DNA of 64,000 nucleotides from SZAS-79 sp965279075 (GTDB lineage: Bacteria > Pseudomonadota > Gammaproteobacteria > Burkholderiales > SG8-39): assembly GCA_965279075.1 (NCBI GenBank), contig CBDIHI010000006.1:219645-283644 (forward strand). Direction: 5' to 3'. The notes beneath the pieces are model-generated. The model was given only the letters and a program-made list of their open reading frames with translations, was not told the DNA's origin and did no database searches. Numbering within the stretch: position 1 is the first letter of the stretch; the number at the start of each line of letters is the position of its first letter. The position numbers and the translations under genes are program-made. Positions 24,287 through 35,391 of this stretch are shown in pieces.

Positions 24287-25263
24287 ATGACCAAAATGAA
24301 AGCAGCCGCAGTCGCGTTGTGCGCCTGCGCCGCCTGGGCCGCCGGCCCGGCCGGCGCGCAGCCGTACCCCTCCAAGCCGATCCGCATGATCGTTTCGCTG
24401 CCCGCGGGCGGCGGCGTGGACATCATGGCGCGCCTGGTCGCGCAGGGCCTGTCGGCCCGGCTCGGCCAGCAGATCGTGATCGAGAACCGTCCCGGCGCGG
24501 CGGGCACCATCGCCACCCAGGCCGTGGCGCGCTCGCCCGCGGACGGCTACACGATCCTCGCGAGCTCGAACATCGAGATCACCATCACGCCGAACCTGCA
24601 GCCGGTGGGCTATGACCCGGTGAAGGACCTGGCGCCGCTGGTGCGGACGGTGACCGTGCCCTCGGTGCTCGTCGCCGCCGGCACCGCGCCCTACCGCTCG
24701 ATGAAGGAGCTGCTGGCGCTGATCAAGGCGAAGAACGGCAAGTACAGCTACGGGACGCCGGGGACGGGCTCCGCGATGCACATCGCGGTGGAAGCCATGC
24801 GCGAGAAGGTGGGCCTGGACCTCGTCCAGGTGCCCTACAAAGGGCGCACCGCCCGTGCTCGCCGACGCGATGGCCGGCTCGATCACGTTCGGCGTGGTGG
24901 GCCTGCCGCCGGCGGTGAGCCTGATCCGCTCGGGCAAGCTGCAGGCGCTCGCGCTGATGAGCCCGAAGCGCTCGGCCGTGCTGCCCGATGTCCCGACTTT
25001 CGCCGAGGCGACCGGCATGGAGCTCACCGACTTCCCGATCTGGTACGCGTTCTTTCGCGCCGGCGGGCACCCCGGCCGACATCGCGGGCAAGCTCGAGGC
25101 CGAGACGCTGGCCGTGCTGAAGGACCCGGAGCTCGCGAGGAAGCTCGTCGCGGCCGGCATGGACGTGACCGGCCAGCCCTCGCAGGCTTTCCTCGAGACG
25201 ATCAAGGCCGAGTCGGCGAGCTACGCTACGATCTTCAAGCGGCTCAACATCAAGGCCGAGTAA
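24287..25263 (+). pseudogene. Bug/TctC-family binding protein gene with two frameshifts
   Basis: The signal peptide and first 185 residues are intact (PYPSKPIRMIVSLPAGGGVD, NRPGAAGTIATQAVARSPAD). Reading leaves the frame at GGG 24842-24844, continues one frame over with the VLADAMAGSITFGVVGLPPA segment, shifts again at TTT 25053-25055, and ends correctly in IFKRLNIKAE before TAA. Each break is explained by a single extra base in a short run of identical bases. Removing them restores a normal protein of about 324 residues. It is either a recent pseudogene or a sequencing error. Its neighbours are another Bug gene and the Ldh-type dehydrogenase. Confidence 0.85.
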
Positions 25264-25273
25264 GCTTCGACCC

Positions 25274-26335
25274 ATGGCACAGACGACCCCCGGGACCCGC
25301 TACCGCCCCGCAGACCTCGAAGACTGGACCGCCGCCGTCCTGCAGCGCGCGGGTGTCCCGGCCGGCGATGCGCGCATCGCCGCCGGCCTGCTCGTGCGCA
25401 GCGACCTGCGCGGCTGGCGCACGCACGGCCTCACGCGCGTGGCCTCGTACGTACAGCGGCTGGAATCCGGCGAGTTCAACCCGCGCCCCGACATGCGCCA
25501 CAAGGTGCGCGGCGGCATCGCCGTGTTCGAGGCCGACGGCGCGATGGGGCACGTCGCCTCGCCTGCCGTCGTGGCGGTGGGGCTCGAACAACTCAAGCAC
25601 CAGCCCTCGGTGTTCGTCGCCGTGCGCGATATCGGGCACCTCGGGGCGCTCGGGGTGCACGCGATCGCGGCGGCCGAGGCGGGTGCCTTCTGCATGCTCG
25701 GCCAGCACACGCCGCCGCTGCTGGCGATGCCCGGCTTCAAGGGCCCGGCCATCGGCCACAACCCGTTCGCGTTCGGCTGCCCGGTGCCGGGCGCCGACCC
25801 GCTAGTCTTCGACATGGCCTGCAGCGTGGCTGCGCGCGGCCACATCCTGCTGGCGGCCCGCGAAGGCCGGCCGATCCCGGAAGGCTGGGCGCTGGACGCC
25901 GACGGCGTGCCGACGACGGACGCGAAGCGGGCGCTGGCCGGCCCGCTGCTGCCGACCGGCGGCCACAAGGGCATCGGCATGGCGATGATGATCGAACTGC
26001 TGGCCGGGGCGTTCTCGGCCAGCGCCGAGTCCCTCGAACGCGGGCCGACCACGATGGCCTCCGGCGGCGCAGGCGGCCGGGAAAGCGCGTTCTTCTGGTT
26101 CGTGGACCCGGGCGCCTTCGCCAGCCGCGCAGTGTTCGACGCCTACATGCGGCAGTGGGTCGGGACGTACCTCGAGGCGGGCGGCGAGGCGGGGCGGCTG
26201 CCCGGGCACCGCGGCGCGGAGCTGGAGCGGGCGACGCTGGCAGGTGGGCTCGACGTGGCGCCGGCGATCGAGAAGGAACTGCGCGAGCTGGGTGCGCGGC
26301 TGGGCGTGCCTTTCGAGGTCCCCGCGCTCTCCTGA
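25274..26335 (+). CDS. Ldh_2-family malate/L-lactate-type dehydrogenase (ComC-like)
   Basis: A 353-residue NAD(P)-dependent dehydrogenase of the Ldh_2 fold, which includes malate, ureidoglycolate and (R)-sulfolactate (ComC) dehydrogenases. Seen are the catalytic histidine in RTHGLTRV, the cofactor region AIGHNPFAFGCPVP and the GGHKGIGMAMMIELLAG end motif. It begins ten bases after the frameshifted Bug gene. With the D-2-hydroxyacid dehydrogenase at 18902-19921 the cluster would be able to interconvert both enantiomers of a 2-hydroxyacid through the 2-oxoacid. Specificity is not established. Confidence 0.86.
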   Translation: MAQTTPGTRYRPADLEDWTAAVLQRAGVPAGDARIAAGLLVRSDLRGWRTHGLTRVASYVQRLESGEFNPRPDMRHKVRGGIAVFEADGAMGHVASPAVVAVGLEQLKHQPSVFVAVRDIGHLGALGVHAIAAAEAGAFCMLGQHTPPLLAMPGFKGPAIGHNPFAFGCPVPGADPLVFDMACSVAARGHILLAAREGRPIPEGWALDADGVPTTDAKRALAGPLLPTGGHKGIGMAMMIELLAGAFSASAESLERGPTTMASGGAGGRESAFFWFVDPGAFASRAVFDAYMRQWVGTYLEAGGEAGRLPGHRGAELERATLAGGLDVAPAIEKELRELGARLGVPFEVPALS

Positions 26336-26510
26336 TTTCCCCGGGACTGTGCAGGCGGCACAGCCGCCCGAGCGGGGAAGGAGCAAATGCGAGTGATTCT
26401 CATATACATTTTACAGGGGCGCATCCTTCCCTTAAGCTGACCGCTTCGAACTTTGCGCGGTCAGGCGCCTGACGGCAAGGCAAACACGGCAGGGATCCCG
26501 GGAGTGAGCC

Positions 26511-27344
26511 ATGGCAAGGGCGTGCAAGGTAATTACGACCTGCTTCGCGGGCCGCGCGATCCGCAAGCAGACGACGATGTGCGGGGACCCGCCGGGCCCC
26601 TTCATGCACGCCCAGGTCTTCCCGGATGCCGAATCGGTGCTGGAGCTGGTCGCCCTGATCCACGAGTTCGAACTCCGGGTCGATCCCGGCGTCGCCTGCG
26701 ACACCCTGATCGTGAACAACGACACCGGCTGGGAACGGGGCAACCATTGCCTCGCGTCACTGCACGGCACCCGCACGCGCTCGGGGAAGTTCAAGGTCCT
26801 GACCCGCGACAACTTCGGGGTGTCCCTCGGCGGGTACAACCACGCGTTCGAGGAATGCCGCGACCAGTACGACTACTGGGCGTTTACCGAGGACGACATC
26901 CTGATCAGCGGCGACCAGTGGTATGCGCGCTGCATCGAAAGGCTCGGGCGCGATCCCGGCCTCGGCTTCCTTGCGCTCCAGGGGCTGTCGAACGATCCCG
27001 CCCTGCACGCGCACGGCGGCGTGGGGGTGACGCGGGTGGACGTCCTGGATGCCGTACGCGGCCTGTGGGGCTCCCTGCCGCACCGGGGGCGGCACGAGTC
27101 GCAGACCGACGAGGCCCACATCATTTTCGGTGAGGTGCTGTTCACCAACCTGATCAGCCGGCTGGGAAAGACGCTCGAGGCCATGCCGCTTGACCCGCCG
27201 CTGTATACGTACGCGTACGAGTACCTGCGCAGCGTGGGCCGCGGGCGCGGCGCGCGCAGCCTCGTCCGGGCAAGGGACCTCCTGCCGCGTGCCCTGCGCA
27301 AGGTGTCACGCGTGACCGACGCGCTGGCCGACCGGTTGTCCTGA
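26511..27344 (+). CDS. Glycosyltransferase-like protein
   Basis: A 277-residue protein without signal peptide. A Rossmann-like half holds CDTLIVNNDTGWERG, followed by GVSLGGYNHAFEECRDQYDY and WAFTEDDILISGDQW, in which EDD stands where GT-A transferases keep their metal-binding DxD. This suggests a family 2-type glycosyltransferase acting in the cytoplasm, perhaps on a cell-surface glycan. It is convergent with the O-methyltransferase-like gene ten bases away. No other polysaccharide genes are in the window, so the pair stands alone. Confidence 0.6.
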   Translation: MARACKVITTCFAGRAIRKQTTMCGDPPGPFMHAQVFPDAESVLELVALIHEFELRVDPGVACDTLIVNNDTGWERGNHCLASLHGTRTRSGKFKVLTRDNFGVSLGGYNHAFEECRDQYDYWAFTEDDILISGDQWYARCIERLGRDPGLGFLALQGLSNDPALHAHGGVGVTRVDVLDAVRGLWGSLPHRGRHESQTDEAHIIFGEVLFTNLISRLGKTLEAMPLDPPLYTYAYEYLRSVGRGRGARSLVRARDLLPRALRKVSRVTDALADRLS

Positions 27345-27354
27345 GGGAGCGTGG

Positions 27355-28158
27355 CTAGCCCGGCGTCTCCGGCAGCCACACGCTGCCGCGCAAGGGGGCC
27401 CTGAAGCGCGGTTCCGCGACCCCGCGCTTCTCGATCACCAGCAGCAGCGGGTAGCAGTGGATCGAGTGGATCGCGGACTGGAAGGCGGTCACCTCGATCC
27501 AGTCTTCGCCTGTGCGGCTGGCAATCTCCCCGGCATTGAGCGCGTCGCACAGGGCGTGCGCAAACCCCGCGAAGCGATTGCCGCTTCCGTGCACGTCCTC
27601 GCACACGTACACGCCACCCGGCTGCAGGTGCGGCAGCATCTCCTCGAGCGAAGTCATCTGCTGTTCCGCGCCGTGCCCCCCGTCGTCGACGAAGATATCC
27701 ACGCGCGGAACGTCTTTCCGGAAGCGCGCCCACATCGCGCGGTCGGACTGGTCTCCGACATGGATGCTCACCCCCGGCCCCGCGTGGGCCAGGCATGCGG
27801 GGTCGATATCGATGCCGTGCACTTCGCAGCCGGCCCCGAGGCACTGCTTCCACAGGGAGAGGCTGCCGCCGCTCGCAACCCCTGCTTCCGCGACGACCGG
27901 GCTGCGTCCGGCGAACCGGGACAGGTGGCGGTCGTAGGCGTCCGCGTAGTGCATCCACTTCTGTATGCCGGGGCCCTGGGTGTGGTGCTCGAGGAAGTCG
28001 TGCCAGGGGTTCGGGCCGCCCGGGGGGGGCTGCGGGTCGCCTGGCGCGGGCCGGGACGAACCGCCCGCTTGCCAGCGGCGCGCGAAGTCGGTTCCGCGGA
28101 CGCCGCGCGGCAAACGGGCCAGCATCAGGTAAATCGAGCGCATCCACATCGGCGTCAC
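27355..28158 (-). CDS. Class I SAM-dependent methyltransferase, sugar O-methyltransferase-like
   Basis: A 267-residue methyltransferase. The SAM-binding motif is VAEAGVASGGSLSLWKQ, followed by the acidic HGIDIDPACLAH and the motif DIFVDDGGHGAEQQMTS, which resembles macrolide/sugar O-methyltransferases of the MycE and ElmM type (FDIVIDDGGH). It could methylate a hydroxyl on a sugar made by the facing glycosyltransferase-like protein. ATG 28158 is used; a methionine five codons on is also possible. It diverges from tarD across 179 bases. Confidence 0.7.
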   Translation of the reverse strand: MTPMWMRSIYLMLARLPRGVRGTDFARRWQAGGSSRPAPGDPQPPPGGPNPWHDFLEHHTQGPGIQKWMHYADAYDRHLSRFAGRSPVVAEAGVASGGSLSLWKQCLGAGCEVHGIDIDPACLAHAGPGVSIHVGDQSDRAMWARFRKDVPRVDIFVDDGGHGAEQQMTSLEEMLPHLQPGGVYVCEDVHGSGNRFAGFAHALCDALNAGEIASRTGEDWIEVTAFQSAIHSIHCYPLLLVIEKRGVAEPRFRAPLRGSVWLPETPG

Positions 28159-28337
28159 GGGTGGCGAACCCCCTGAAAAGGAACACTACGGCCCGGCAGC
28201 GGCACGATGCCCTGCCCGCGGCCCGGCTACCGGGATGAGGCTTGCGTGACGCTTGTGCGCGCCCGGACGCGCGCAACGGTCGCAATTCCGCAACCCTTGC
28301 GGCGATAATCGCACCCCGCACTCCCTGGAGCCCACCG

Positions 28338-29504
28338 TTGAAGATCGTCGAGATCCGCGAAAAGACCCTCCCCATCAGCTCGCCCATCCGCAACGCGTAC
28401 ATCGATTTTAGCAAGATGACCCTCAGCCTCGTTGCGGTCATCACCGACGTGATCCGCGACGGCCGGCCCGTGGTCGGCTACGGCTTCAACTCCAACGGGC
28501 GCTACGGGCAGGGCACGCTGATGCGGGAGCGCTTCATCCCCCGTGTGCTGGAGGCGGACCCCGCCACTCTGCTGGACGCCGCGGGCACCAACATCGACCC
28601 GCACAAGGTCTGGAGCGCGATGTTCACCAACGAAAAGCCGGGCGGCCACGGCGAGCGCTCGGTGGCGATCGGCACGATCGACATGGCGGTGTGGGACGCG
28701 GTGGCGAAGATCGAAGGCAAGCCGCTGTTCCAGCTGCTGGCCGACCGCTACGGCGACGGCAGGCCCGATCGCAAGGTCTTCGTCTACGCGGCGGGCGGCT
28801 ACTACTACCCGGGCCAGGACCACGGCAAGCTCAAGGACGAGATGCGCAGCTACATCAACCGCGGCTACAGCGTGGTGAAGAAGAAGATCGGGGGCGCCAC
28901 GCTCGACGAGGACCTGCGCCGGATCGACTCGATCCTGTCGGTGCTGCAGGACGGGCAGAGGCTCTGCGTGGACGCCAACGGCCGGTTCGACCTCGATACG
29001 GCGATCCGCTACGCAAAGGCGCTCTCGCAGTACGACCTGTTCTGGTACGAGGAACCTGGCGACCCGCTCGACTACGAGTTGCAGGCCACCCTGCGCAACT
29101 ACTACCGGAACCCCATGGCCACCGGCGAGAACCTGTTCTCGATGCAGGACGCGAGGAACCTCATCCGCCACGGCGGCATGCGGCCGGACCGCGACTGGCT
29201 GCAGTTCGATTGCGCGCTGAGCTACGGGCTGGTGGAGTACCTGCGCACGCTCGACATGCTGAAGGAACACGGCTGGTCGGCGAGCCGCTGCATCCCCCAC
29301 GGCGGGCACCAGATGTCGCTGAACATCGCCGCGGGCCTCGGGCTGGGCGGCAACGAGTCCTACCCGGACCTGTTCCAGCCTTTTGGCGGCTTCCCGGACG
29401 GGGTGAAGGTGGAGGACAGCTACGTGACGATGCCGGACCTTCCCGGCATCGGCTTCGAGGGCAAGGCCGACCTGTACCGCGTCATGCGGTCGCTGTCGGC
29501 CTAG
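28338..29504 (+). CDS. tarD: Enolase-superfamily dehydratase, probable D-tartrate dehydratase
   Basis: A 388-residue member of the mandelate racemase subgroup that matches my memory of the Bradyrhizobium D-tartrate dehydratase along most of its length (PISSPIRNAYIDF, YGFNSNGRYGQG, CIPHGGHQMSLNIAAGLGLG). Active-site candidates fall at the expected places: Lys100 in NEKPGG, Lys181/Lys183 in VVKKKIGG, metal ligands Asp212, Glu239 and Glu264, and His321. The reaction is D-tartrate to oxaloacetate plus water. The TTG at 28338 is chosen because a GGAG site precedes it. The facing gene encodes a Bug binding protein that may import tartrate. Confidence 0.82.
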   Translation: MKIVEIREKTLPISSPIRNAYIDFSKMTLSLVAVITDVIRDGRPVVGYGFNSNGRYGQGTLMRERFIPRVLEADPATLLDAAGTNIDPHKVWSAMFTNEKPGGHGERSVAIGTIDMAVWDAVAKIEGKPLFQLLADRYGDGRPDRKVFVYAAGGYYYPGQDHGKLKDEMRSYINRGYSVVKKKIGGATLDEDLRRIDSILSVLQDGQRLCVDANGRFDLDTAIRYAKALSQYDLFWYEEPGDPLDYELQATLRNYYRNPMATGENLFSMQDARNLIRHGGMRPDRDWLQFDCALSYGLVEYLRTLDMLKEHGWSASRCIPHGGHQMSLNIAAGLGLGGNESYPDLFQPFGGFPDGVKVEDSYVTMPDLPGIGFEGKADLYRVMRSLSA

Positions 29505-29514
29505 TCCCCGCCCT

Positions 29515-30489
29515 TCAGTCGACCTTGACGTTCGCCTTCTTCACGATCACCCCGTAGCGCTCCTGCTCCCTTTTCAGCAGGGCACCCATTTCGTCGGGGG
29601 TGTTCGAGGCGGTATCCATGCCGAGCGCGAGGTACCTCTCCTTCAGGTCGGGCGACTGCACGGCCTTCTGGATCTCCGTGGCGAGGCGCTGCGCGATGTC
29701 CTTCGGCAGGCCGCCGGGCGCGGCGTAGCCGATCCACGCGCCGATGTCATAGCCCGGCAGCCCGGCCTCGGCGATGGTCGGTACGTCCGGCAGGGCCGAG
29801 GAGCGCTTGGCGAACGACACGCCGTAGGCCTTGAGGCGGCCCGACTTCACGTGGCCGATCACCGAGGCGACCGTCTCGAACGTGTAGGCGACCTGGCCGC
29901 TGATGACGTCCGTCAGCGCCGGGGCGCTGCCCTTGTACGGGATGTGGCGCGCGTTCAGCTCGGCCATGGTGTTGAAGTAGACGCTGATCAGGTGGGCCGT
30001 GGCGCCCGTGCCCGAGGAGGCGAACGTGTACTTGTCCGGGTTGGCCTTGACCAGCGAGATGAACTCCTTGGTGTTGGCGGCCGGGAAGTTCGAAGCCGTC
30101 ACCAGCGCGAAAGGCGCCAGCGCGATCAGGCTGACCGGCGCGAGCTGGGTGAGCGGGTCGTAGGGCACCTTCTGCACGTTCGGCATGATCGAGATCGGGC
30201 CGCTGGAGGCCGCGAGCAGCGTGTAGCCATCGGGCGCGGCCTTGGCGACGAAGTCCGTGCCGATGCTGCCGCCTGCGCCGGGCTTGTTGTCGGCGACGAA
30301 GGGCTGGCCGAAGGCCTGCGAGAGCTTGTCGGCGACGATGCGCGCCGCGAGGTCGGTCGCCTGCCCGGGGGGCCAGGGCACGACGACCTTCACGGGTCGG
30401 TTGGGATAGGCCTGCGCGAACGCGGTGGCAGATGCCGCGAGCAGCGCGGCGCCGAGGACCGCGGGAACCAGCCTTGCGATGGGTTTCAT
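29515..30489 (-). CDS. Bug/TctC-family periplasmic binding protein
   Basis: A 324-residue exported protein with a signal peptide ending in ATAFAQAYPNRPV and the Bug motifs VPWPPGQATDLAARIVADK, DNKPGAGGSIGTDFVAKAAP and the C-terminal VKKANVKVD. An AAGGAG ribosome site precedes the ATG. It is convergent with the tartrate dehydratase gene ten bases away and lies just downstream of the thiolase gene on its own strand (67 bases). Tartrate is an attractive ligand by proximity only. Confidence 0.85.
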   Translation of the reverse strand: MKPIARLVPAVLGAALLAASATAFAQAYPNRPVKVVVPWPPGQATDLAARIVADKLSQAFGQPFVADNKPGAGGSIGTDFVAKAAPDGYTLLAASSGPISIMPNVQKVPYDPLTQLAPVSLIALAPFALVTASNFPAANTKEFISLVKANPDKYTFASSGTGATAHLISVYFNTMAELNARHIPYKGSAPALTDVISGQVAYTFETVASVIGHVKSGRLKAYGVSFAKRSSALPDVPTIAEAGLPGYDIGAWIGYAAPGGLPKDIAQRLATEIQKAVQSPDLKERYLALGMDTASNTPDEMGALLKREQERYGVIVKKANVKVD

Positions 30490-30556
30490 TGTGTTGTCTC
30501 CTTGGAGCCGGGTGGGCGGGCGCCTCTGCGGACGCCCTGGGTGAAACGGATTTACT

Positions 30557-31735
30557 TCAGACGACTTCGAACAATCCCGCCGCGCCCATGCCGCCGCCGA
30601 TGCACATCGTGACGACGACGAACTTGACGCCGCGGCGCTTGCCTTCGATCAGCGCATGGCCGACCAGCCGCGCGCCAGACACGCCGTAGGGGTGGCCCAC
30701 GGCGATCGCGCCGCCGTTGACGTTGAGCCGGTCGTTGGGGATGCCGAGCTTGTCGCGGCAGTAGATCACCTGCACGGCGAAGGCCTCGTTCAATTCCCAC
30801 AGGCCGATGTCTTCCACCTTCTTGCCTGCGCGCTTGAGGAGTTTCGGCACCGCGTACACCGGGCCGATGCCCATCTCGTCGGGTTCCAGGCCCGCCACGG
30901 CGAAGCCGCGGAAGATGCCCAGCGGCTTCAGCCCCTTGGCGGCGGCGACCTTGTCGCTCATGACCACCGCGGCCGACGCGCCGTCCGAGAACTGGCTCGC
31001 GTTGCCGGCCGAGATCACGCCGCCCTCGATGGCCGGCTTGATCGTCGACACGCCTTCGTACGTGGTGCCCGGGCGGATACCCTCGTCCTCCGACGCAGTG
31101 ACTTCCTTCGTCGACTCGACGTTGGTGTTCTTGTCGATCACCTTCATCATCGTCGTGATCGGCACGATCTCGTCCTTGAACCTGCCCGCCTCGCGCGCGG
31201 CGGCGGCCTTGTTCTGGCTGTCGACGCCGTAGCGGTCCTGCACCTCGCGGCCGATGCCATAGCGCTTGGAGACCATCTCGGCGGTCTGCAGCATGTTCCA
31301 GTAGGTGGTCGGCTTGTTCGCCTTCAGCCAGGGGTCGGCGAACATGTGCTTGTTCATCTCGTTCTGCACGCACGAGATCGACTCCACGCCGCCCGCGACG
31401 AAGATGTCGGCCTCGCCGGCGAGGATGCGCTGCGCGGCGAGCGCGATGGTCTGCAGGCCCGAGGAGCAGAAGCGGTTGACGGTCATGCCGGACACGGTCA
31501 CGGGCATCCCGGCGCGCAGCGCGATCTGCCGCGCGATGTTGCCGCCGGTGGCGCCTTCGGGGTTGGCGCAGCCCATGATGACGTCCTCGACCTCGCCGGC
31601 GTCGAGCTTGGCGCGCTCCAGCGCCGCCTTGACGACGTGGCCGCCGAGGGTCGCGCCGTGGGTCATGTTGAGCGCCCCGCGCCAGGACTTGCAGAGCGGG
31701 GTGCGTGCGGTCGATACGATGACGGCTTCGGTCAT
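30557..31735 (-). CDS. Acetyl-CoA acyltransferase (thiolase, FadA-like)
   Basis: A 392-residue thiolase with the nucleophilic cysteine in NRFCSSGLQT, the ELNEAFAVQVIY segment, the histidine in VGHPYGVSGARL and the second cysteine in MCIGGGMGAA. It cleaves 3-ketoacyl-CoA to acetyl-CoA and a shortened acyl-CoA. It follows the FadJ-like gene by 22 bases, forming a FadBA-type module downstream of the Liv transporter genes. HPYGVSG instead of HPLGATG is a normal family variant. It differs clearly from the thiolase at 259-1464. Confidence 0.92.
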   Translation of the reverse strand: MTEAVIVSTARTPLCKSWRGALNMTHGATLGGHVVKAALERAKLDAGEVEDVIMGCANPEGATGGNIARQIALRAGMPVTVSGMTVNRFCSSGLQTIALAAQRILAGEADIFVAGGVESISCVQNEMNKHMFADPWLKANKPTTYWNMLQTAEMVSKRYGIGREVQDRYGVDSQNKAAAAREAGRFKDEIVPITTMMKVIDKNTNVESTKEVTASEDEGIRPGTTYEGVSTIKPAIEGGVISAGNASQFSDGASAAVVMSDKVAAAKGLKPLGIFRGFAVAGLEPDEMGIGPVYAVPKLLKRAGKKVEDIGLWELNEAFAVQVIYCRDKLGIPNDRLNVNGGAIAVGHPYGVSGARLVGHALIEGKRRGVKFVVVTMCIGGGMGAAGLFEVV

Positions 31736-31757
31736 GGCTGTTCTCCTCGTTTTACTG

Positions 31758-33851
<2,094 letters not shown>

Positions 33852-33896
33852 GGGGAACTCCTGGAAGGGAACCGGATTTTACTCGCCTGGCCGCCG

Positions 33897-34592
33897 CTAG
33901 ACCTCCAGCCACTCCTTGCGCATGGCCGCGTTCTCGCGCACGTCGCGCGGCCGGCCTTCGAAGACGATGTGGCCGTGGCCCATCACGTACAGCCGCTCGG
34001 AGATGTCGAGCGCGATGGCGAGCTTCTGCTCGACCAGCAGGATCGACACGCCGCGCTTGCGGATCTCCTCGAACAGGCGCGCCACCTGCTCGACGATCTT
34101 GGGCGCGAGGCCCTCGGTGGGCTCGTCGATCATCACGAGCGACGGGTCGCCCATCAGCGTGCGGCACAGCGTCAGCATCTGCTGCTCACCGCCCGAGAGC
34201 ACGCCGGCCTCGGTGTCGGCGCGTTCCTTGAGTCGCGGGAAGATCTGGAACATGTCCTCCAGGCCCCAGCGCTCCGATTCGAGCTTGCCTTTCTGGCCGA
34301 GCTGCAGGTTCTGGCGCACGGTGAGCGAGGGGAAGATGTCGCGGTTCTCGGGCACGTAGCCGAGGCCCTTGTGGGCCACCTGGTAGGCCTTGAGGCCGAC
34401 CATCTCCTCGCCGCGGAACGTCACCGAACCGCTGCAGTCCACCATGCCCATGATGGCCTTGATGGTGGTCGAGCGGCCGACGCCGTTGCGGCCGAGCAGG
34501 CTGACGATCTCGCCCGTGCCCACCTTCAGGTGGACGCCGTGCAGGATGTGGCTCTTGCCGTAGTAGGCGTGGAGGTCGCGCACCTCAAGCAT
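33897..34592 (-). CDS. livF: Branched-chain-type ABC transporter ATP-binding protein LivF
   Basis: A 231-residue ATPase with signature LSGGEQQML, Walker B LVMIDEPTEGLAP and the family C-terminal EGRPRDVRENAAM. The Walker A loop reads GRNGVGRSTT: Arg40 (CGC at 34475-34473) stands where the invariant lysine is expected, while LivG of the same operon keeps the lysine. The start overlaps livG by eight bases. The Liv system takes up branched-chain amino acids or, in many relatives, other carboxylic or aromatic acids; context here points to the latter. Confidence 0.88.
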   Translation of the reverse strand: MLEVRDLHAYYGKSHILHGVHLKVGTGEIVSLLGRNGVGRSTTIKAIMGMVDCSGSVTFRGEEMVGLKAYQVAHKGLGYVPENRDIFPSLTVRQNLQLGQKGKLESERWGLEDMFQIFPRLKERADTEAGVLSGGEQQMLTLCRTLMGDPSLVMIDEPTEGLAPKIVEQVARLFEEIRKRGVSILLVEQKLAIALDISERLYVMGHGHIVFEGRPRDVRENAAMRKEWLEV

Positions 34593-35391
34593 GGGCGTTC
34601 CCCGCAGTGTCCCCGGCCCCGTCCTTGTGCAGCCCGCCGAGGTAGGCTTCCTGCACCGCCGGGTTGGCGCGGATTTCCTCCGGCGCACCGGTGGCGATCA
34701 CCTCGCCGTACACCAGCACCGAGATCCGGTCGGCGAGGCCAAACACCACGCCCATGTCGTGCTCGACCATGACGAGGGTCTTGCCGGCGGTCACGCGGCG
34801 GATCAGTTCGACCACGGCCGAGGTCTCCGAGCGGCTCATGCCGGCGGTGGGCTCGTCGAGCAGGATCACCTCCGCGCCGCCCGCGATGGTGATGCCGATC
34901 TCGAGCGCCCTCTGCTCCGCGTAGGTGAGGAGGCCCGCCGGGCGCGCCTTGTGGCGCGTGAGGCCGATCGACTCGATGACTTCCTCGGCGCGCAGTTGCG
35001 CGTCCTTGAGGCCGTTGAGCCGGTGCCAGAACGAGTACCTGTAGCCGAGCGACCACAGCACCGCGCAGCGCACGTTCTCGAACACCGACAGGTTGTGGAA
35101 GATGTTGGTGATCTGGAAGGACCGCGACAGCCCCTTGCGGTTGATCTGGAAAGGCTTCAGGCCACCGGTCTCCTCGCCGTTCAGGCGGATCGAGCCCGCG
35201 GTCATCGGGAAGCGTCCGCTGACCAGGTTGAAGAGCGTGGACTTGCCCGCGCCGTTCGGGCCGATGATGGCGTGGCGCTCGCCTTTCGGGATCGAGAGTT
35301 CCACGCCGCGGATGATCTCGGTGTGGCCGAACGACTTGCGCACGCCCTCCAGGACGAGGGCCGGCGGGGCCTGGTGGGGGTCTGCGCTCAC
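34585..35391 (-). CDS. livG: Branched-chain-type ABC transporter ATP-binding protein LivG
   Basis: A 268-residue ATPase with a regular Walker A (GPNGAGKSTLFNLVSG), Walker B (VILLDEPTAGMSRSE) and the LivG-type loop GLSRSFQITNIFHNLSVFEN. The ABC signature region reads LLTYAEQRALEIG, the common LivG form in place of LSGGQ. The GTG start overlaps the livM stop by four bases. A start much further upstream would fall inside livM. It works with LivF at the inner membrane. Confidence 0.9.
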   Translation of the reverse strand: MSADPHQAPPALVLEGVRKSFGHTEIIRGVELSIPKGERHAIIGPNGAGKSTLFNLVSGRFPMTAGSIRLNGEETGGLKPFQINRKGLSRSFQITNIFHNLSVFENVRCAVLWSLGYRYSFWHRLNGLKDAQLRAEEVIESIGLTRHKARPAGLLTYAEQRALEIGITIAGGAEVILLDEPTAGMSRSETSAVVELIRRVTAGKTLVMVEHDMGVVFGLADRISVLVYGEVIATGAPEEIRANPAVQEAYLGGLHKDGAGDTAGNAHA

